From contig NZ_CP071091.1 in NCBI RefSeq assembly GCF_017301635.1, positions 1,517,001-1,581,000 on the forward strand: DNA of 64,000 nucleotides. Reading direction: 5' to 3'. Each line of letters starts with the position of its first letter. Positions within the stretch are counted from its first letter, which is position 1. Under the pieces are notes generated by a model that saw only the letters and a program-made list of their open reading frames with translations, was not told where the DNA came from and made no database searches. Position numbers and translations under genes: made by a program. The stretch comes from Myxococcus landrumus. Lineage in GTDB: Bacteria > Myxococcota > Myxococcia > Myxococcales > Myxococcaceae. Below are positions 11,512 through 19,964 of the stretch, piece after piece.

Positions 11512-12300
11512 GTGGAGAAGCTGAGTGTGGCGGAGCGGGTGGAGGCCCTGGAGAAGCGTCTGGGGCTGGTGTTCTCGCGCAGGGAAATCGCGCTGGAGGC
11601 CCTCACCCACAAGACCTACGTCAATGAGTCGCGAGACAAGGACCTCAAGGACAACCAGCGCCTGGAGTTCCTGGGCGACTCGGTGGTGAACCTCGCCGTG
11701 AGCCATCGGCTGATGGCTCGCTTCCCGGGTGTGTCCGAGGGCGACCTCACCAAGATGCGCGCCCGGGTCGTCAACGAGGACGGGCTGGCGCGGGTGGCTC
11801 GGAGCATCCCCCTGGGGGATTTGCTGCTCCTGGGCCGGGGCGAGCTCCAGTCGGGCGGGCGCGAGAAGAACTCCGTGCTGGCGGACGCCCTCGAGGCCGT
11901 CTTCGCCGCCGTCTACCTGTGCTCGGGCCTGGAGACGGCCGCCGCGCTGGTGGACCGCTACTTCGCGGAGCTCCTGGACGAGGTCTCCAGTGGCCAGGGC
12001 CGCCTGGACTACAAGACGCTCCTCCAGGAGATGGCCCACGAGAAGCTCAAGCTGTCGCCTCGCTACCGGGTGGTGTCCGAGGCGGGGCCGGAGCACTCCA
12101 AGGTCTTCGAGGTGGAGCTCACCCTGGGGGATGCCCCCCTGGCCCGAGCCTCCGGGCGCAGCAAGAAGGAGGCGGAGCAGAGTGCCGCGCAGGCGACGCT
12201 GGAGCGCCTCAAGCGCGAGGCCGCCGCGACGCCCGAGGCAGGGGCGCCAACCCCGGCGGTTCCCACCCCGGAAGTGCCACCGGGTGACACCTCGGCGTGA
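11512..12300 (+). CDS. rnc: Ribonuclease III
   Basis: A 262-aa double-strand-specific endoribonuclease that processes rRNA precursors and cleaves structured mRNAs. The signature NQRLEFLGDSV lies at about 43-53, with the metal-binding Glu and Asp of the catalytic site. A second acidic cluster is LADALEAVFAAVYL. The dsRNA-binding domain at about 165-235 begins DYKTLLQEMAHEKLKLSPRY and ends with the SGRSKKEAEQSAAQATLERL helix. The tail of about 25 residues is Pro/Thr/Ala-rich and unusual in length. The start is GTG 11512. rnc and era lie close together in many bacteria; here one cyclophilin gene separates them. Confidence 0.95.
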   Translation: MEKLSVAERVEALEKRLGLVFSRREIALEALTHKTYVNESRDKDLKDNQRLEFLGDSVVNLAVSHRLMARFPGVSEGDLTKMRARVVNEDGLARVARSIPLGDLLLLGRGELQSGGREKNSVLADALEAVFAAVYLCSGLETAAALVDRYFAELLDEVSSGQGRLDYKTLLQEMAHEKLKLSPRYRVVSEAGPEHSKVFEVELTLGDAPLARASGRSKKEAEQSAAQATLERLKREAAATPEAGAPTPAVPTPEVPPGDTSA

Positions 12301-12344
12301 AACCCCTTGGTGGGGAGAGGGGTGGGGAATAAGGTGCCGCGCCC

Positions 12345-13100
12345 ATGCGCCCCTCCACCCCCTACCGACTGACGTTCGCGTTGGTGGCCTGCCTGTTGGC
12401 GGGGTCCGCCGTCGCACAGCAGGCAGTCGCGCAGCAGACAGCGGTGGCTCGGGGCGGCAAGTGGAGCCGGCGCGTGGAGTCCGGCAAGGACGTCTACGCC
12501 ACGCTCAAGACGAGCCAGGGGGACATCATCGTCCGGCTCTTCTCGAAGGATGCGCCCAAGACGGTCACGAACTTCGTGGGGTTGGCGTCGGGCGAGAAGG
12601 AGTGGACGGACCCGAAGTCCGGGGCCAAGTCTCGCAAGGCGCTCTACGACGGGACGGTGTTCCACCGCGTCATCCCGGGCTTCATGATTCAGGGTGGAGA
12701 CCCGACAGGCACGGGCAGTGGTGACCCGGGCTACCGCTTCGAGGATGAGTTCCAGAGCGGGAGGACCTTCGACAAGCCGGGCCTGCTGGCCATGGCCAAC
12801 CGGGGGCCCGGGACCAACGGCAGCCAGTTCTTCATCACCACCGGCACGCCGGACCACCTGACGAACCGGCACACCATCTTCGGCGAGGTGGTGAAGGGCT
12901 ATGAGGTGGTGGAGAAGATTGGCGGGGTGGCTCGGGACAACCGGGACCGGCCGCAGACACCCGTGGTGCTCACGCGGGTGGTGCTGAGCGAGAAGGCCCC
13001 CGCCGGGGTGGTCGTCCCCCAGGGACCAGCGGCGGACGCGCCTGTGAAGGCGCCGAAGCGGAAGGACGAAGCAGAAGGACAAAGACGGATGACAAGGTGA
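12345..13100 (+). CDS. Secreted cyclophilin-type peptidyl-prolyl cis-trans isomerase
   Basis: A 251-aa protein. It has a cleavable signal peptide (hydrophobic core LTFALVACLLAGSAVA, likely cut before QQ), so it should act in the periplasm. The cyclophilin domain spans about 48-220. FHRVIPGFMIQGGDPTGTG contains the catalytic Arg, and GPGTNGSQFFITT and FGEVVKGYEVV complete the active-site face. The C-terminal 30 residues are Pro/Lys/Arg-rich and disordered. It speeds prolyl isomerisation in exported proteins. The gene follows rnc by 44 bases and precedes era by 144 bases. An insert EWTDPKSGAKSRK between early strands resembles that of eukaryotic-like cyclophilins. Confidence 0.93.
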   Translation: MRPSTPYRLTFALVACLLAGSAVAQQAVAQQTAVARGGKWSRRVESGKDVYATLKTSQGDIIVRLFSKDAPKTVTNFVGLASGEKEWTDPKSGAKSRKALYDGTVFHRVIPGFMIQGGDPTGTGSGDPGYRFEDEFQSGRTFDKPGLLAMANRGPGTNGSQFFITTGTPDHLTNRHTIFGEVVKGYEVVEKIGGVARDNRDRPQTPVVLTRVVLSEKAPAGVVVPQGPAADAPVKAPKRKDEAEGQRRMTR

Positions 13101-13244
13101 CCCGCTCGACGACTTAGCCGTAGGTTGCCCGCCTACCGCCGCCTCCGGCACATCCCGGGGCGGTGGTCTGTTATAGGGCGCTGTTGGAAGTTCCCCTCAA
13201 GGGGCTCCTGGAATCCACGGGACTCCCAGACCACCTCCGAAGCA

Positions 13245-14189
13245 ATGGCCTCCCCCAAGAACCACCGCAGCGGCTTCGCCGCGCTCATCGGACGCCCCAA
13301 CGTGGGCAAGAGCACCCTGCTCAACGCGCTCACCGGTGAGAAGATCGCCATCGTCTCTGGCAAGCCACAGACGACCCGCAACCGCATCCTCGGCGTGGTG
13401 ACCCGCCCCGAGGGGCAGGTTGCTTTCATCGACACCCCCGGCATCCACCAGGCCAAGGGAGAGCTCAACCGCTACATGGTGGAGACGGCGCTCCAGGCCG
13501 CCGAGGAGGTGGACCTGGTCCTCTTCCTCATCGAGCCGCCCGCGGGTGAGAAGTTCGAGGTGAGTCCCGGCAACCGGACCATCCTCGAGCGGCTCCAGAA
13601 GCTGCGCAAGCCCACCTTCCTGGTCATCAACAAGATCGACAGCCTGCCCAAGGCGGCGCTGTTGCCCCTCATCGACCTGTACCGCACGGAGTTCCCCTTC
13701 GCGGAGGTGGTCCCCATCTCCGCGCGAGAGAAGGACGGCGTGGATCGCCTGTTCCAGGCGGTGCTGGGCCACCTGCCGGAAGGCGAGCGAATCTTCGACG
13801 AGGACATGCTCACGGACCAGCAGGAGCGCACGCTGGTGGGTGAGTACATCCGCGAGCAGGTGCTGCGGCACTGCCGGCAGGAGATTCCGTACTCCACCGC
13901 CGTCCTGGTGGACATCTTCGACGAGTCCGAGCGGGAGCCCCGCCCCGGGACGCCGCCGGGACAGTTGGGTGGCCTCATCCGCATCGCGGCGTCCATCTAC
14001 GTGGAGCGCGACAGCCAGAAGGCCATCATCATTGGGAAGCAGGGGCAGATGCTGAAGACGATTGGCACGGACGCGCGCAAGTCCGTGCAGCGCTTGTTGG
14101 GCGCGCACGTCTATCTGGACCTGCGTGTCCGCGTGGAGCCGCGTTGGAGCGAGCGCCCCGAGGGCCTCAAGAAGCTGGGATACGACTGA
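13245..14189 (+). CDS. era: GTPase Era
   Basis: A 314-aa ribosome-assembly GTPase that binds the 3' end of 16S rRNA. G1 is GRPNVGKSTLLNAL, G2 lies in SGKPQTTRNRILG, G3 is DTPG (followed by IHQAKGELN), G4 is NKID, and G5 is SAREKDG. The C-terminal KH domain includes IYVERDSQKAIIIGKQGQML, where GKQG is the RNA-binding GxxG loop. ATG 13245 starts MASPKNHRSGFAAL; upstream in-frame sequence is open but not Era-like. The stop is one base before the der start, so the two GTPases are tightly coupled. Confidence 0.97.
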   Translation: MASPKNHRSGFAALIGRPNVGKSTLLNALTGEKIAIVSGKPQTTRNRILGVVTRPEGQVAFIDTPGIHQAKGELNRYMVETALQAAEEVDLVLFLIEPPAGEKFEVSPGNRTILERLQKLRKPTFLVINKIDSLPKAALLPLIDLYRTEFPFAEVVPISAREKDGVDRLFQAVLGHLPEGERIFDEDMLTDQQERTLVGEYIREQVLRHCRQEIPYSTAVLVDIFDESEREPRPGTPPGQLGGLIRIAASIYVERDSQKAIIIGKQGQMLKTIGTDARKSVQRLLGAHVYLDLRVRVEPRWSERPEGLKKLGYD

Positions 14190-14190
14190 G

Positions 14191-15570
14191 ATGAAGCCGC
14201 TGGTCGCGATTGTCGGACGCCCCAACGTGGGCAAGAGCACGCTGTTCAACCGTCTCATCGGCCGGCGCCTCGCGTTGGTGGAGGACATGCCGGGCGTGAC
14301 GAGAGACCGCCACTACGCCGACGCGGAGTGGGGAGGGCGCTCGTTCACCTTCATCGACACGGGCGGCTTCGTCCCGGGCGAGAAGGACTCCTTGCTCCAG
14401 CAGGTGCGGGAGCAGGCGCAGCTCGCCGTGGAGGAATGTGACGTCATCGTCTTCGTCACGGATGGTCGCGAGGGCGTGACGCCCGCGGACGAGTCGGTGG
14501 CGAGCTACCTGCGCAAGAGCGGCAAGCCGGTGATTGTCGCGGCCAACAAGCTGGACAACACGTCCGGCACGATGCAGGCGCAGGCGGCGGACTTCTACAA
14601 ACTGGGCCTGGGCGAGGTGCATCCCATGTCCGCCGAGCACAACCTGGGGGTCAACGGCCTGTTCGACGAGGTCGTGGAGAAGCTGCCGCCCAAGGAGGAA
14701 GGCGAGGGTGACTCGGCGCCTCCGGATGACGGCATCATCCGCGTGGCCATCATCGGCCGTCCCAACGTGGGCAAGAGCACCCTGGTCAACGCGATTCTCA
14801 AGGAGAAGCGCGTGGTGGCCAGCGACGTGCCGGGCACGACGAGAGACCCGATCGACTCGCCGCTGACGTACAAGGACCGCAAGCTCCTCCTGACGGACAC
14901 CGCGGGCATCCGGCGCAAGAAGACGATTGCGCACCAGGTGGAGAAGTACTCGGTGGTGGCGGCGCTCAAGGTGATGGAGCGCAGCGACGTGGCGGTGCTG
15001 TTGATGGACGCCACGGAGCCCGCGGTGGACCAGGACGCGAAGCTGGCGGGACTGGCCGAGGAGCGGGGCCGCGCGCTGGTCATCGTGGTGAACAAGTGGG
15101 ACCTGGTGGACACCGACGCACGTCGCCAGGATGCGTACCGCGAGTCCCTCAAGCACGCGCTGAAGTTCGTGGGCTACGCGCCCATCCTCTTCACGTCGGC
15201 GCTGACAGGGTCGAAGGTGGAGAAGGTGGTGGACGTGGCGGTGGAGCTGGCCGAGCAGTTCCGGTTCCGGGCGCCCACGCCGCAGCTCAACCGGCTGTTG
15301 GAGCACATGGTGGACAACCACCCGGCGCCCATCGTGAGGGGCAAGCCCTTGCGGCTGTACTACATCGCCCAGGTGGCTGCGGCGCCGCCGACCTTCACCG
15401 TGACGTGCAACCATCCGGAGGGTGTCCCGGACATGTACAAGCGGTACATCACCAATCAGCTCCGCAAGACGTTCGACCTGCGAGTCCCCATCCGGCTCAT
15501 CTTCCGGGCGCGGCCCGGGCAGGCCAAGCGCGCGGCTCGAAAGAAGCCTCACCTTCAAGGGAAGCACTGA
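14191..15570 (+). CDS. der: GTPase Der (EngA)
   Basis: A 459-aa GTPase with two tandem G domains and a C-terminal KH-like domain, needed for 50S subunit maturation. Both G1 loops are GRPNVGKST (residues about 8-16 and 189-197). G3 is DTGG in the first domain and DTAG in the second. G4 is NKLD and NKWD. The second switch reads PGTTRDPIDSPL, where most Der proteins have Ser-Ile-Asp, a mild change. The C-terminal KH-like domain runs from about 365 and ends in a basic tail (RAARKKPHLQGKH). ATG 14191 directly follows era. In enterobacteria der lies with yfgM and bamB, and the same neighbours follow here. Confidence 0.97.
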   Translation: MKPLVAIVGRPNVGKSTLFNRLIGRRLALVEDMPGVTRDRHYADAEWGGRSFTFIDTGGFVPGEKDSLLQQVREQAQLAVEECDVIVFVTDGREGVTPADESVASYLRKSGKPVIVAANKLDNTSGTMQAQAADFYKLGLGEVHPMSAEHNLGVNGLFDEVVEKLPPKEEGEGDSAPPDDGIIRVAIIGRPNVGKSTLVNAILKEKRVVASDVPGTTRDPIDSPLTYKDRKLLLTDTAGIRRKKTIAHQVEKYSVVAALKVMERSDVAVLLMDATEPAVDQDAKLAGLAEERGRALVIVVNKWDLVDTDARRQDAYRESLKHALKFVGYAPILFTSALTGSKVEKVVDVAVELAEQFRFRAPTPQLNRLLEHMVDNHPAPIVRGKPLRLYYIAQVAAAPPTFTVTCNHPEGVPDMYKRYITNQLRKTFDLRVPIRLIFRARPGQAKRAARKKPHLQGKH

Positions 15571-15582
15571 AGCGTCCGTGCG

Positions 15583-15612
15583 TTGACACTCGCGGCGCGC
15601 GATCCGTACAGT
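15583..15612 (+). promoter_or_regulatory. Housekeeping-type promoter for the TPR-bamB operon
   Basis: TTGACA at 15583-15588 (perfect -35) is followed after 18 bases by TACAGT at 15607-15612 (4 of 6 to TATAAT). It lies just after the der stop and about 60 bases before the GTG start of the TPR gene. It would allow the TPR-bamB-mutT-exonuclease genes to be transcribed apart from era-der. Confidence 0.55.
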
Positions 15613-15673
15613 GCGCCGCTCTCCCGCTCTCCGACAGGGTAGAGCATCGAAGCGCAGAGAGAGGTTGACCGAC

Positions 15674-16477
15674 GTGGCTGGAACCAAGACCGAGAAGATT
15701 CGCCAGCAGGAACTTCGTCAGCCGGACACCTTCCAGAAGGTTGGCGCTGACGCACGCGACTGGCTCATCCAGCGCCAGAAGCTCATCGGCATCGGCGTGG
15801 CCGTCATCATCGTGGGCGGCATCGGCGTGGCCATCGCCAGCGAGGTGTCCAAGCGCGGCGAGGTGAAGGCCTCTCAGGCGCTGGGCCAGGCGCTCGCCAT
15901 CCTGGATCGCGGCGTGGAGGGCGTGCAGCCCGCGCAGCCCGGTGACACGGACGCTCCCTTCAAGAACCTGAAGGAGCGCGATGAGGCGCTGGTGACGGCG
16001 CTGACCGACTTCCGCAAGGAGCACGCGGGCACCCGCTCCGCGGCCACCGCGGGCCTGTCGCTGGGCGAGGCCCAGTTCCGACTGGGCAAGTTCGCGGACG
16101 CGCAGGCCACCTTCACGAGCTTCCTGAAGGATTCCGCCGCGACCGACCCGCTCCGCGCGGGCGCGCTCGAGGGCCAGGGCTACGCCTTCGAGGCGGAGAA
16201 GAAGTTCGACGAGGCCATCAAGTCCTTCGAGCAGATGGCCACGGCCGGTGGCGGCGAGTTCCTGGTCGGCATGGGCGCCTACCACAAGGGCCGCATGCTC
16301 ATCGCCCAGGACAAGAAGGACGAGGCCGCCGCGGTCCTGCAGAAGGTGTCGACGGACCACCCGAACACGGCGGCGGCGCGGCTCTCCAGCGAGCGGCTGG
16401 CGGTGCTGGCCTCGCAGGGTGTGAAGATTCCGACTCCGGTGCAGGCCGCGCCGGACGCTGGCACGGACGCGGGGTAG
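15674..16477 (+). CDS. Membrane-anchored TPR protein, YfgM/BamD-like
   Basis: A 267-aa protein with a short cytoplasmic N-terminus, one membrane helix at about 37-57 (LIGIGVAVIIVGGIGVAIA), and then helical repeats resembling tetratricopeptide repeats (LSLGEAQFRLGKFADAQATF, ALEGQGYAFEAEKKFDEAI, AYHKGRMLIAQDKKDEAAAV). This layout and the next gene (BamB-like) match YfgM, a periplasmic protein that works with PpiD at the Sec translocon. GTG 15674 is chosen because GAGAGG lies about 10 bases upstream. An upstream ATG frame from 15611 would remove the short cytoplasmic start and add an Arg-rich lead. The end PAPDAGTDAG-like tail is flexible. Confidence 0.82.
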   Translation: MAGTKTEKIRQQELRQPDTFQKVGADARDWLIQRQKLIGIGVAVIIVGGIGVAIASEVSKRGEVKASQALGQALAILDRGVEGVQPAQPGDTDAPFKNLKERDEALVTALTDFRKEHAGTRSAATAGLSLGEAQFRLGKFADAQATFTSFLKDSAATDPLRAGALEGQGYAFEAEKKFDEAIKSFEQMATAGGGEFLVGMGAYHKGRMLIAQDKKDEAAAVLQKVSTDHPNTAAARLSSERLAVLASQGVKIPTPVQAAPDAGTDAG

Positions 16478-16487
16478 CACGCACGCT

Positions 16488-17651
16488 ATGAGGAAGCAGC
16501 TCGTGAGCTGGAGGCATTGGCTGGGGAGCGCCGTGGCGGTCGGTCTCCTGAGCGGTTGCAGTTCCCTGCCGCGCTACGGCAATCCGGAGCTGCCTCGCAC
16601 GGAGCTGGCACCGCCGCTGGACTACTTCTCGGTGAACTGGTGGGCGCCGCTCGTGGCTCCCACCCTCCTGGAGTATGCCCCTCGCGAGGTCGCCACCCCG
16701 GCGTTCGACGCGCGCAGCAAGATGGTCATCGCCGCGACGCGGGATGGCGTCATCCGCGGCGTGGGGCCGGACGGCCAGATCAAGTGGTCGAAGAACACGA
16801 ACACCCGCTTCGCGGCGGGTGCCACGGTTCACGACGGCGTGGCCTTCGTCCCCGGTGGTGACGGAATCCTGTACGCGCTGGATGCCGCGACGGGTGAGCA
16901 GAAGTGGCAGTACGCGGCCGGCGAGTCGCTGGCCACGGTGCCGGTGGTGGCCGAGGGCTTGGTGTTGGTGGCCTCGGAGAGCGACACCCTGTTCGCGGTG
17001 AAGGCCGCGGATGGCGTCTGGGCCTGGCAGTACCGGAGGGATCCTCCGTCGGGCTTCACGGTGCGTGGCGCGTCGGCGCCGCTGGTGCGCGAAGGGAACG
17101 TCTACGTCGGCTTCTCCGACGGCTACATCGTGTCCCTCAGCATGAAGGACGGCGCGGCCAACTGGGAGAAGTCGCTCTCGGGCTCCGGCAACGAGTTCCT
17201 GGACGTGGACACCACGCCCGCGATGGACGAGCACGGGCAGCTCTACGTGGCGTCCTACAAGAACGGCATCTACGCGCTCAGCGCGGACACAGGCGACGTG
17301 GTCTGGACGAACGCCGTCAGCGGCATGACGTCGCTGCTGGCGCGCGGGCAGATGCTCTTCGTCGTGGGTGATGGCCGGGTGGATGCCTATCTGGCCGAGG
17401 ACGGACGGCTCCTCTGGTCGCATCGCCTGGGCGAAAGGGCCGGCTTCACTCCGGTGTTCGCCAAGGGAATGTTGCTCGTGCCCAACCAGCGCTCGCTGCT
17501 GTTCCTGGACCCGAAGACGGGCCAGTCGCGCGTGTCGTGGAACCCGGGCGCGGGTGTCTCGGCCGCTCCTTTCGTGGCGGGCTCGCAGTTGTTCGTGCTC
17601 TCCAACAACGGCTGCCTGTACTCGCTGGACTTCAACGGGCTGAAGGGGTGA
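16488..17651 (+). CDS. bamB: BamB-like PQQ/beta-propeller lipoprotein
   Basis: A 387-aa lipoprotein. The signal peptide ends in LLSGC (lipobox, Cys24), so the mature protein should be lipid-anchored, most likely to the outer membrane. The rest is a chain of beta-propeller blades with PQQ-type motifs, such as GILYALDAATGEQKWQY, TLFAVKAADGVWAWQY, GYIVSLSMKDGAANWE, GIYALSADTGDVVWT and SLLFLDPKTGQSRVSW. BamB is a scaffold of the beta-barrel assembly machine. Position after the YfgM-like gene and near der supports the call. It ends in GTGA, overlapping the next gene's likely GTG start. Confidence 0.85.
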   Translation: MRKQLVSWRHWLGSAVAVGLLSGCSSLPRYGNPELPRTELAPPLDYFSVNWWAPLVAPTLLEYAPREVATPAFDARSKMVIAATRDGVIRGVGPDGQIKWSKNTNTRFAAGATVHDGVAFVPGGDGILYALDAATGEQKWQYAAGESLATVPVVAEGLVLVASESDTLFAVKAADGVWAWQYRRDPPSGFTVRGASAPLVREGNVYVGFSDGYIVSLSMKDGAANWEKSLSGSGNEFLDVDTTPAMDEHGQLYVASYKNGIYALSADTGDVVWTNAVSGMTSLLARGQMLFVVGDGRVDAYLAEDGRLLWSHRLGERAGFTPVFAKGMLLVPNQRSLLFLDPKTGQSRVSWNPGAGVSAAPFVAGSQLFVLSNNGCLYSLDFNGLKG

Positions 17652-18076
17652 CGGCGGTGGCGACCCGGACGGTCCGCGTGGTGGCGGCGCTGATTCCAGG
17701 TCCTCACGACGGCCAGCGCTTCCTGGTGCAGCAGCGGCTTCCGGGTGGAAGCCGCGCGCTCCTGTGGGAGTTCCCCGGTGGCAAGGTGGAGGCCGGCGAG
17801 ACGGACGAGGCCGCGCTTGCCCGGGAGTGCCGCGAGGAGCTGGACGTGGAGCTCTCCGTGGGACGGCGGCTGTGGGAGCACCGTCACGCGTATCCGGACC
17901 TGACGGTGGAGCTGGTGCTCTACGGCGCGCGACTGGTGTCCGGTGAGCCCAAGCCCCTGGGCGCTCATGCGCTGGCGTTCAAGACGCCGGCCGAGATGCA
18001 GTCACTGCCGTTCTGCGAGGCGGACATCCCGCTGCTGGACGACCTGGTGGCGGGAAGGCTGGGCGCGCTCGATTGA
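17648..18076 (+). CDS. mutT: MutT-type Nudix hydrolase (8-oxo-dGTP diphosphatase-like)
   Basis: About 142 aa. The Nudix box reads GGKVEAGETDEAALARECRE followed by ELDVEL, keeping the REXXEE metal-binding glutamates. The glycine near the end of the box is Asp here. The N-terminal VVAALIPGPHDGQRFLVQQR and WEFPGGK are typical of MutT, which removes 8-oxo-dGTP from the nucleotide pool. GTG 17648 overlaps the bamB stop. GTG 17657 is an alternative with GAAGGGG at a better distance. The stop overlaps the next start by one base, so the genes are coupled. Confidence 0.88.
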   Translation: MTAVATRTVRVVAALIPGPHDGQRFLVQQRLPGGSRALLWEFPGGKVEAGETDEAALARECREELDVELSVGRRLWEHRHAYPDLTVELVLYGARLVSGEPKPLGAHALAFKTPAEMQSLPFCEADIPLLDDLVAGRLGALD

Positions 18077-18957
18077 TGCTGAAGCGGACGTTCCAGCACA
18101 TCCCCGGCGTGGGCCCCTGGCGCGAGAAGGACCTCTGGGCGCGGGGCTTCAAGACGTGGGACGACTTTCCGGCGGCCGGCGAAGGCATCGCCATCACCCG
18201 GAAGACGGACGACATCGCGCGGGAGCGGCTCGCGCAGGGCCGGGAGGCGCTGGAGCGCCGGGACTTGCGGCGGCTCGCGGAGCTGATTCCTCCGCGTGAG
18301 CACTGGCGGCTGTACCCGGAGTTCCATCAAGACGCCGTCTACTTCGACATCGAGACGGATGGCCGCGAGGCGCAGGCACCCACGGTGGTGAGCCTGTTCG
18401 ATGCCTCGGGGCTGCACGTGTTCATCCAGGGGCGGAACATGGATGAACTGCCGGAGGCCATGGCGGCGCGCCGGCTGTGGGTGACCTTCAATGGCTCCAC
18501 GTTCGATGTGCCCGTGCTGAGGAACTACTTCGGGCCTGGGCGCTTCCCGGTGCCGGACGCGCATATCGATTTGCGCTTCGTCACGCGGCGGCTGGGCATG
18601 GGCGGCGGCCTGAAGGAGATCGAGGGCAAGATTGGCGCGGAGCGCCCGCCGCACATGAAGGGCGTCAACGGCTACGACGCGGTGCTGTTGTGGCGGGCGT
18701 ACACGCGGCGCGGTGACGTGGAGGCGCTGCGGTTCCTGGTCGAGTACAACCTGTATGACTCGTTCCAGCTCCGCACGCTGATGGACGTCGCGTACAACCG
18801 TGGCGCGGATGACTTGAACCAGGATGTGCCCCGGTTGCCCGTCTTCGAGCGGGGCGACGTGCTGTACGACGTGAGCCGCATCATCCTGGAGCTTGGGCCC
18901 ACCGAGCGGGACTTGCAGACGCTCGCGCGCGTTCGGGCCGAAGAGCAGCTTCCCTGA
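18076..18957 (+). CDS. RNase H-fold 3'-5' exonuclease, YprB-like
   Basis: A 293-aa protein. The first 60 residues contain FQHIPGVGPWREKDLWARG, a helix-hairpin-helix-like DNA-binding element. The rest is a DnaQ/RNase H-like fold with the acidic motifs YFDIETDG (Exo I), TFNGSTFDVPVLRNYF (Exo II) and YNLYDSFQLRTL (Exo III region). This matches the YprB exonuclease family, which occurs alone or fused to helicases. The cellular role is not established, and DNA repair is a guess. ATG 18076 shares one base with the mutT stop (TGATG). The 168-base gap downstream holds an 8-bp inverted repeat (GACCCCAT 19019-19026 / ATGGGGTC 19072-19079) of unknown meaning. Confidence 0.82.
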   Translation: MLKRTFQHIPGVGPWREKDLWARGFKTWDDFPAAGEGIAITRKTDDIARERLAQGREALERRDLRRLAELIPPREHWRLYPEFHQDAVYFDIETDGREAQAPTVVSLFDASGLHVFIQGRNMDELPEAMAARRLWVTFNGSTFDVPVLRNYFGPGRFPVPDAHIDLRFVTRRLGMGGGLKEIEGKIGAERPPHMKGVNGYDAVLLWRAYTRRGDVEALRFLVEYNLYDSFQLRTLMDVAYNRGADDLNQDVPRLPVFERGDVLYDVSRIILELGPTERDLQTLARVRAEEQLP

Positions 18958-19125
18958 CTTGAAGAGCGGTCGAGGCGGGCAGGGTGACTCAGCGAAGCTG
19001 TGGCTGTGTCCGGTAGTGGACCCCATATGTCGTTGATGTCCTGGGTTCCCTCGGGCGTGGGGGTGCGCGGAATGGGGTCAGGGGGCATTTGTACGAAGTG
19101 AAGTCTCCTTGAGAGGAATGCACAC

Positions 19126-19947
19126 ATGAGCGACCCGACTCCGACGGACCCGACGCCGAACCTCGAGGAGGCTCCCAAGAGCGGCTCGACCGGAAAGTTC
19201 GTCGCGATGGGACTGGTTGTCGCGGCGGTGGCTGGAGGGGCTGCGTACATGGGCCTGCGGGGCAAATCGGAGATGCCGCCCGCGGTCGTCGAGGTTCCGA
19301 AGGTCGAGGACGCGGGTGCTCCCGTGGCTCCATCCGCACCCGAAGCGTCCTTGCCGGAGAGCGATGGCCGGGTCCGGGAGCTGGCGAGCCGGATGTCCGA
19401 GGCCGAAGAGCTCTCGAAGTGGCTTCAGGAGAAGGACCTGGTTCGCCGCGTGACGGCGGCCGTGAACAACGTCGCGGCTGGTGACAGTCCTCGGATGGTG
19501 CTGGGGTTCCTGCGGCCGGCCGAGGCGTTCCAGGTGGTCGAGGCGAAGGACAAGACGCTGACCATCGACCCGAAGAGCCATGCCCGGTACGACCTGGTGG
19601 CCCGTGTGGTCGACACGTTCGACGCGCAGGTCGCTGGGAGCATGTACCGCGACCTCAAGCCGCTCATCGACCAGGCACACCGCGAGATCGCGCCTCCTGG
19701 ACAGGCGTTCGATTCGACATTCAGCCACGCCATCCAGCACTTGCTGGCGGTCCCGGTGCCCGAGGGCGCGTTGGAAGTCCGACCCCACGGAGGCTTCTAT
19801 GTCTACGTGTCGCCGGAGCTCGAGGGCCTGAGCGCGGCACAGAAGCATCTGCTGCGGATGGGGCCGCAGAACATTCGGCTCATCCAGGCGAAGCTTCGCG
19901 AGCTCCAGACGGCGCTCGGGCTGCCGCCGGTGGCCGAGCGCGACTAG
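19126..19947 (+). CDS. DUF3014 single-pass membrane protein
   Basis: A 273-aa protein. A short Pro/Thr/Glu-rich cytoplasmic start is followed by one membrane helix at about 26-43 (VAMGLVVAAVAGGAAYMGL), an Ala/Pro-rich linker, and a soluble domain from about 80. That domain carries WLQEKDLVRRVTAAVNNVAAGDSPR and YDLVARVVDTFDAQVAGSMYRDLKPLID, typical of DUF3014. Proteins of this family are of unknown function, and found in proteobacteria including myxobacteria. GAGAGGA precedes ATG 19126. The gene converges on the lipoprotein gene with only 17 bases between the stops. Confidence 0.8.
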   Translation: MSDPTPTDPTPNLEEAPKSGSTGKFVAMGLVVAAVAGGAAYMGLRGKSEMPPAVVEVPKVEDAGAPVAPSAPEASLPESDGRVRELASRMSEAEELSKWLQEKDLVRRVTAAVNNVAAGDSPRMVLGFLRPAEAFQVVEAKDKTLTIDPKSHARYDLVARVVDTFDAQVAGSMYRDLKPLIDQAHREIAPPGQAFDSTFSHAIQHLLAVPVPEGALEVRPHGGFYVYVSPELEGLSAAQKHLLRMGPQNIRLIQAKLRELQTALGLPPVAERD

Positions 19948-19964
19948 GCGCGCCGCCGGGGGCG

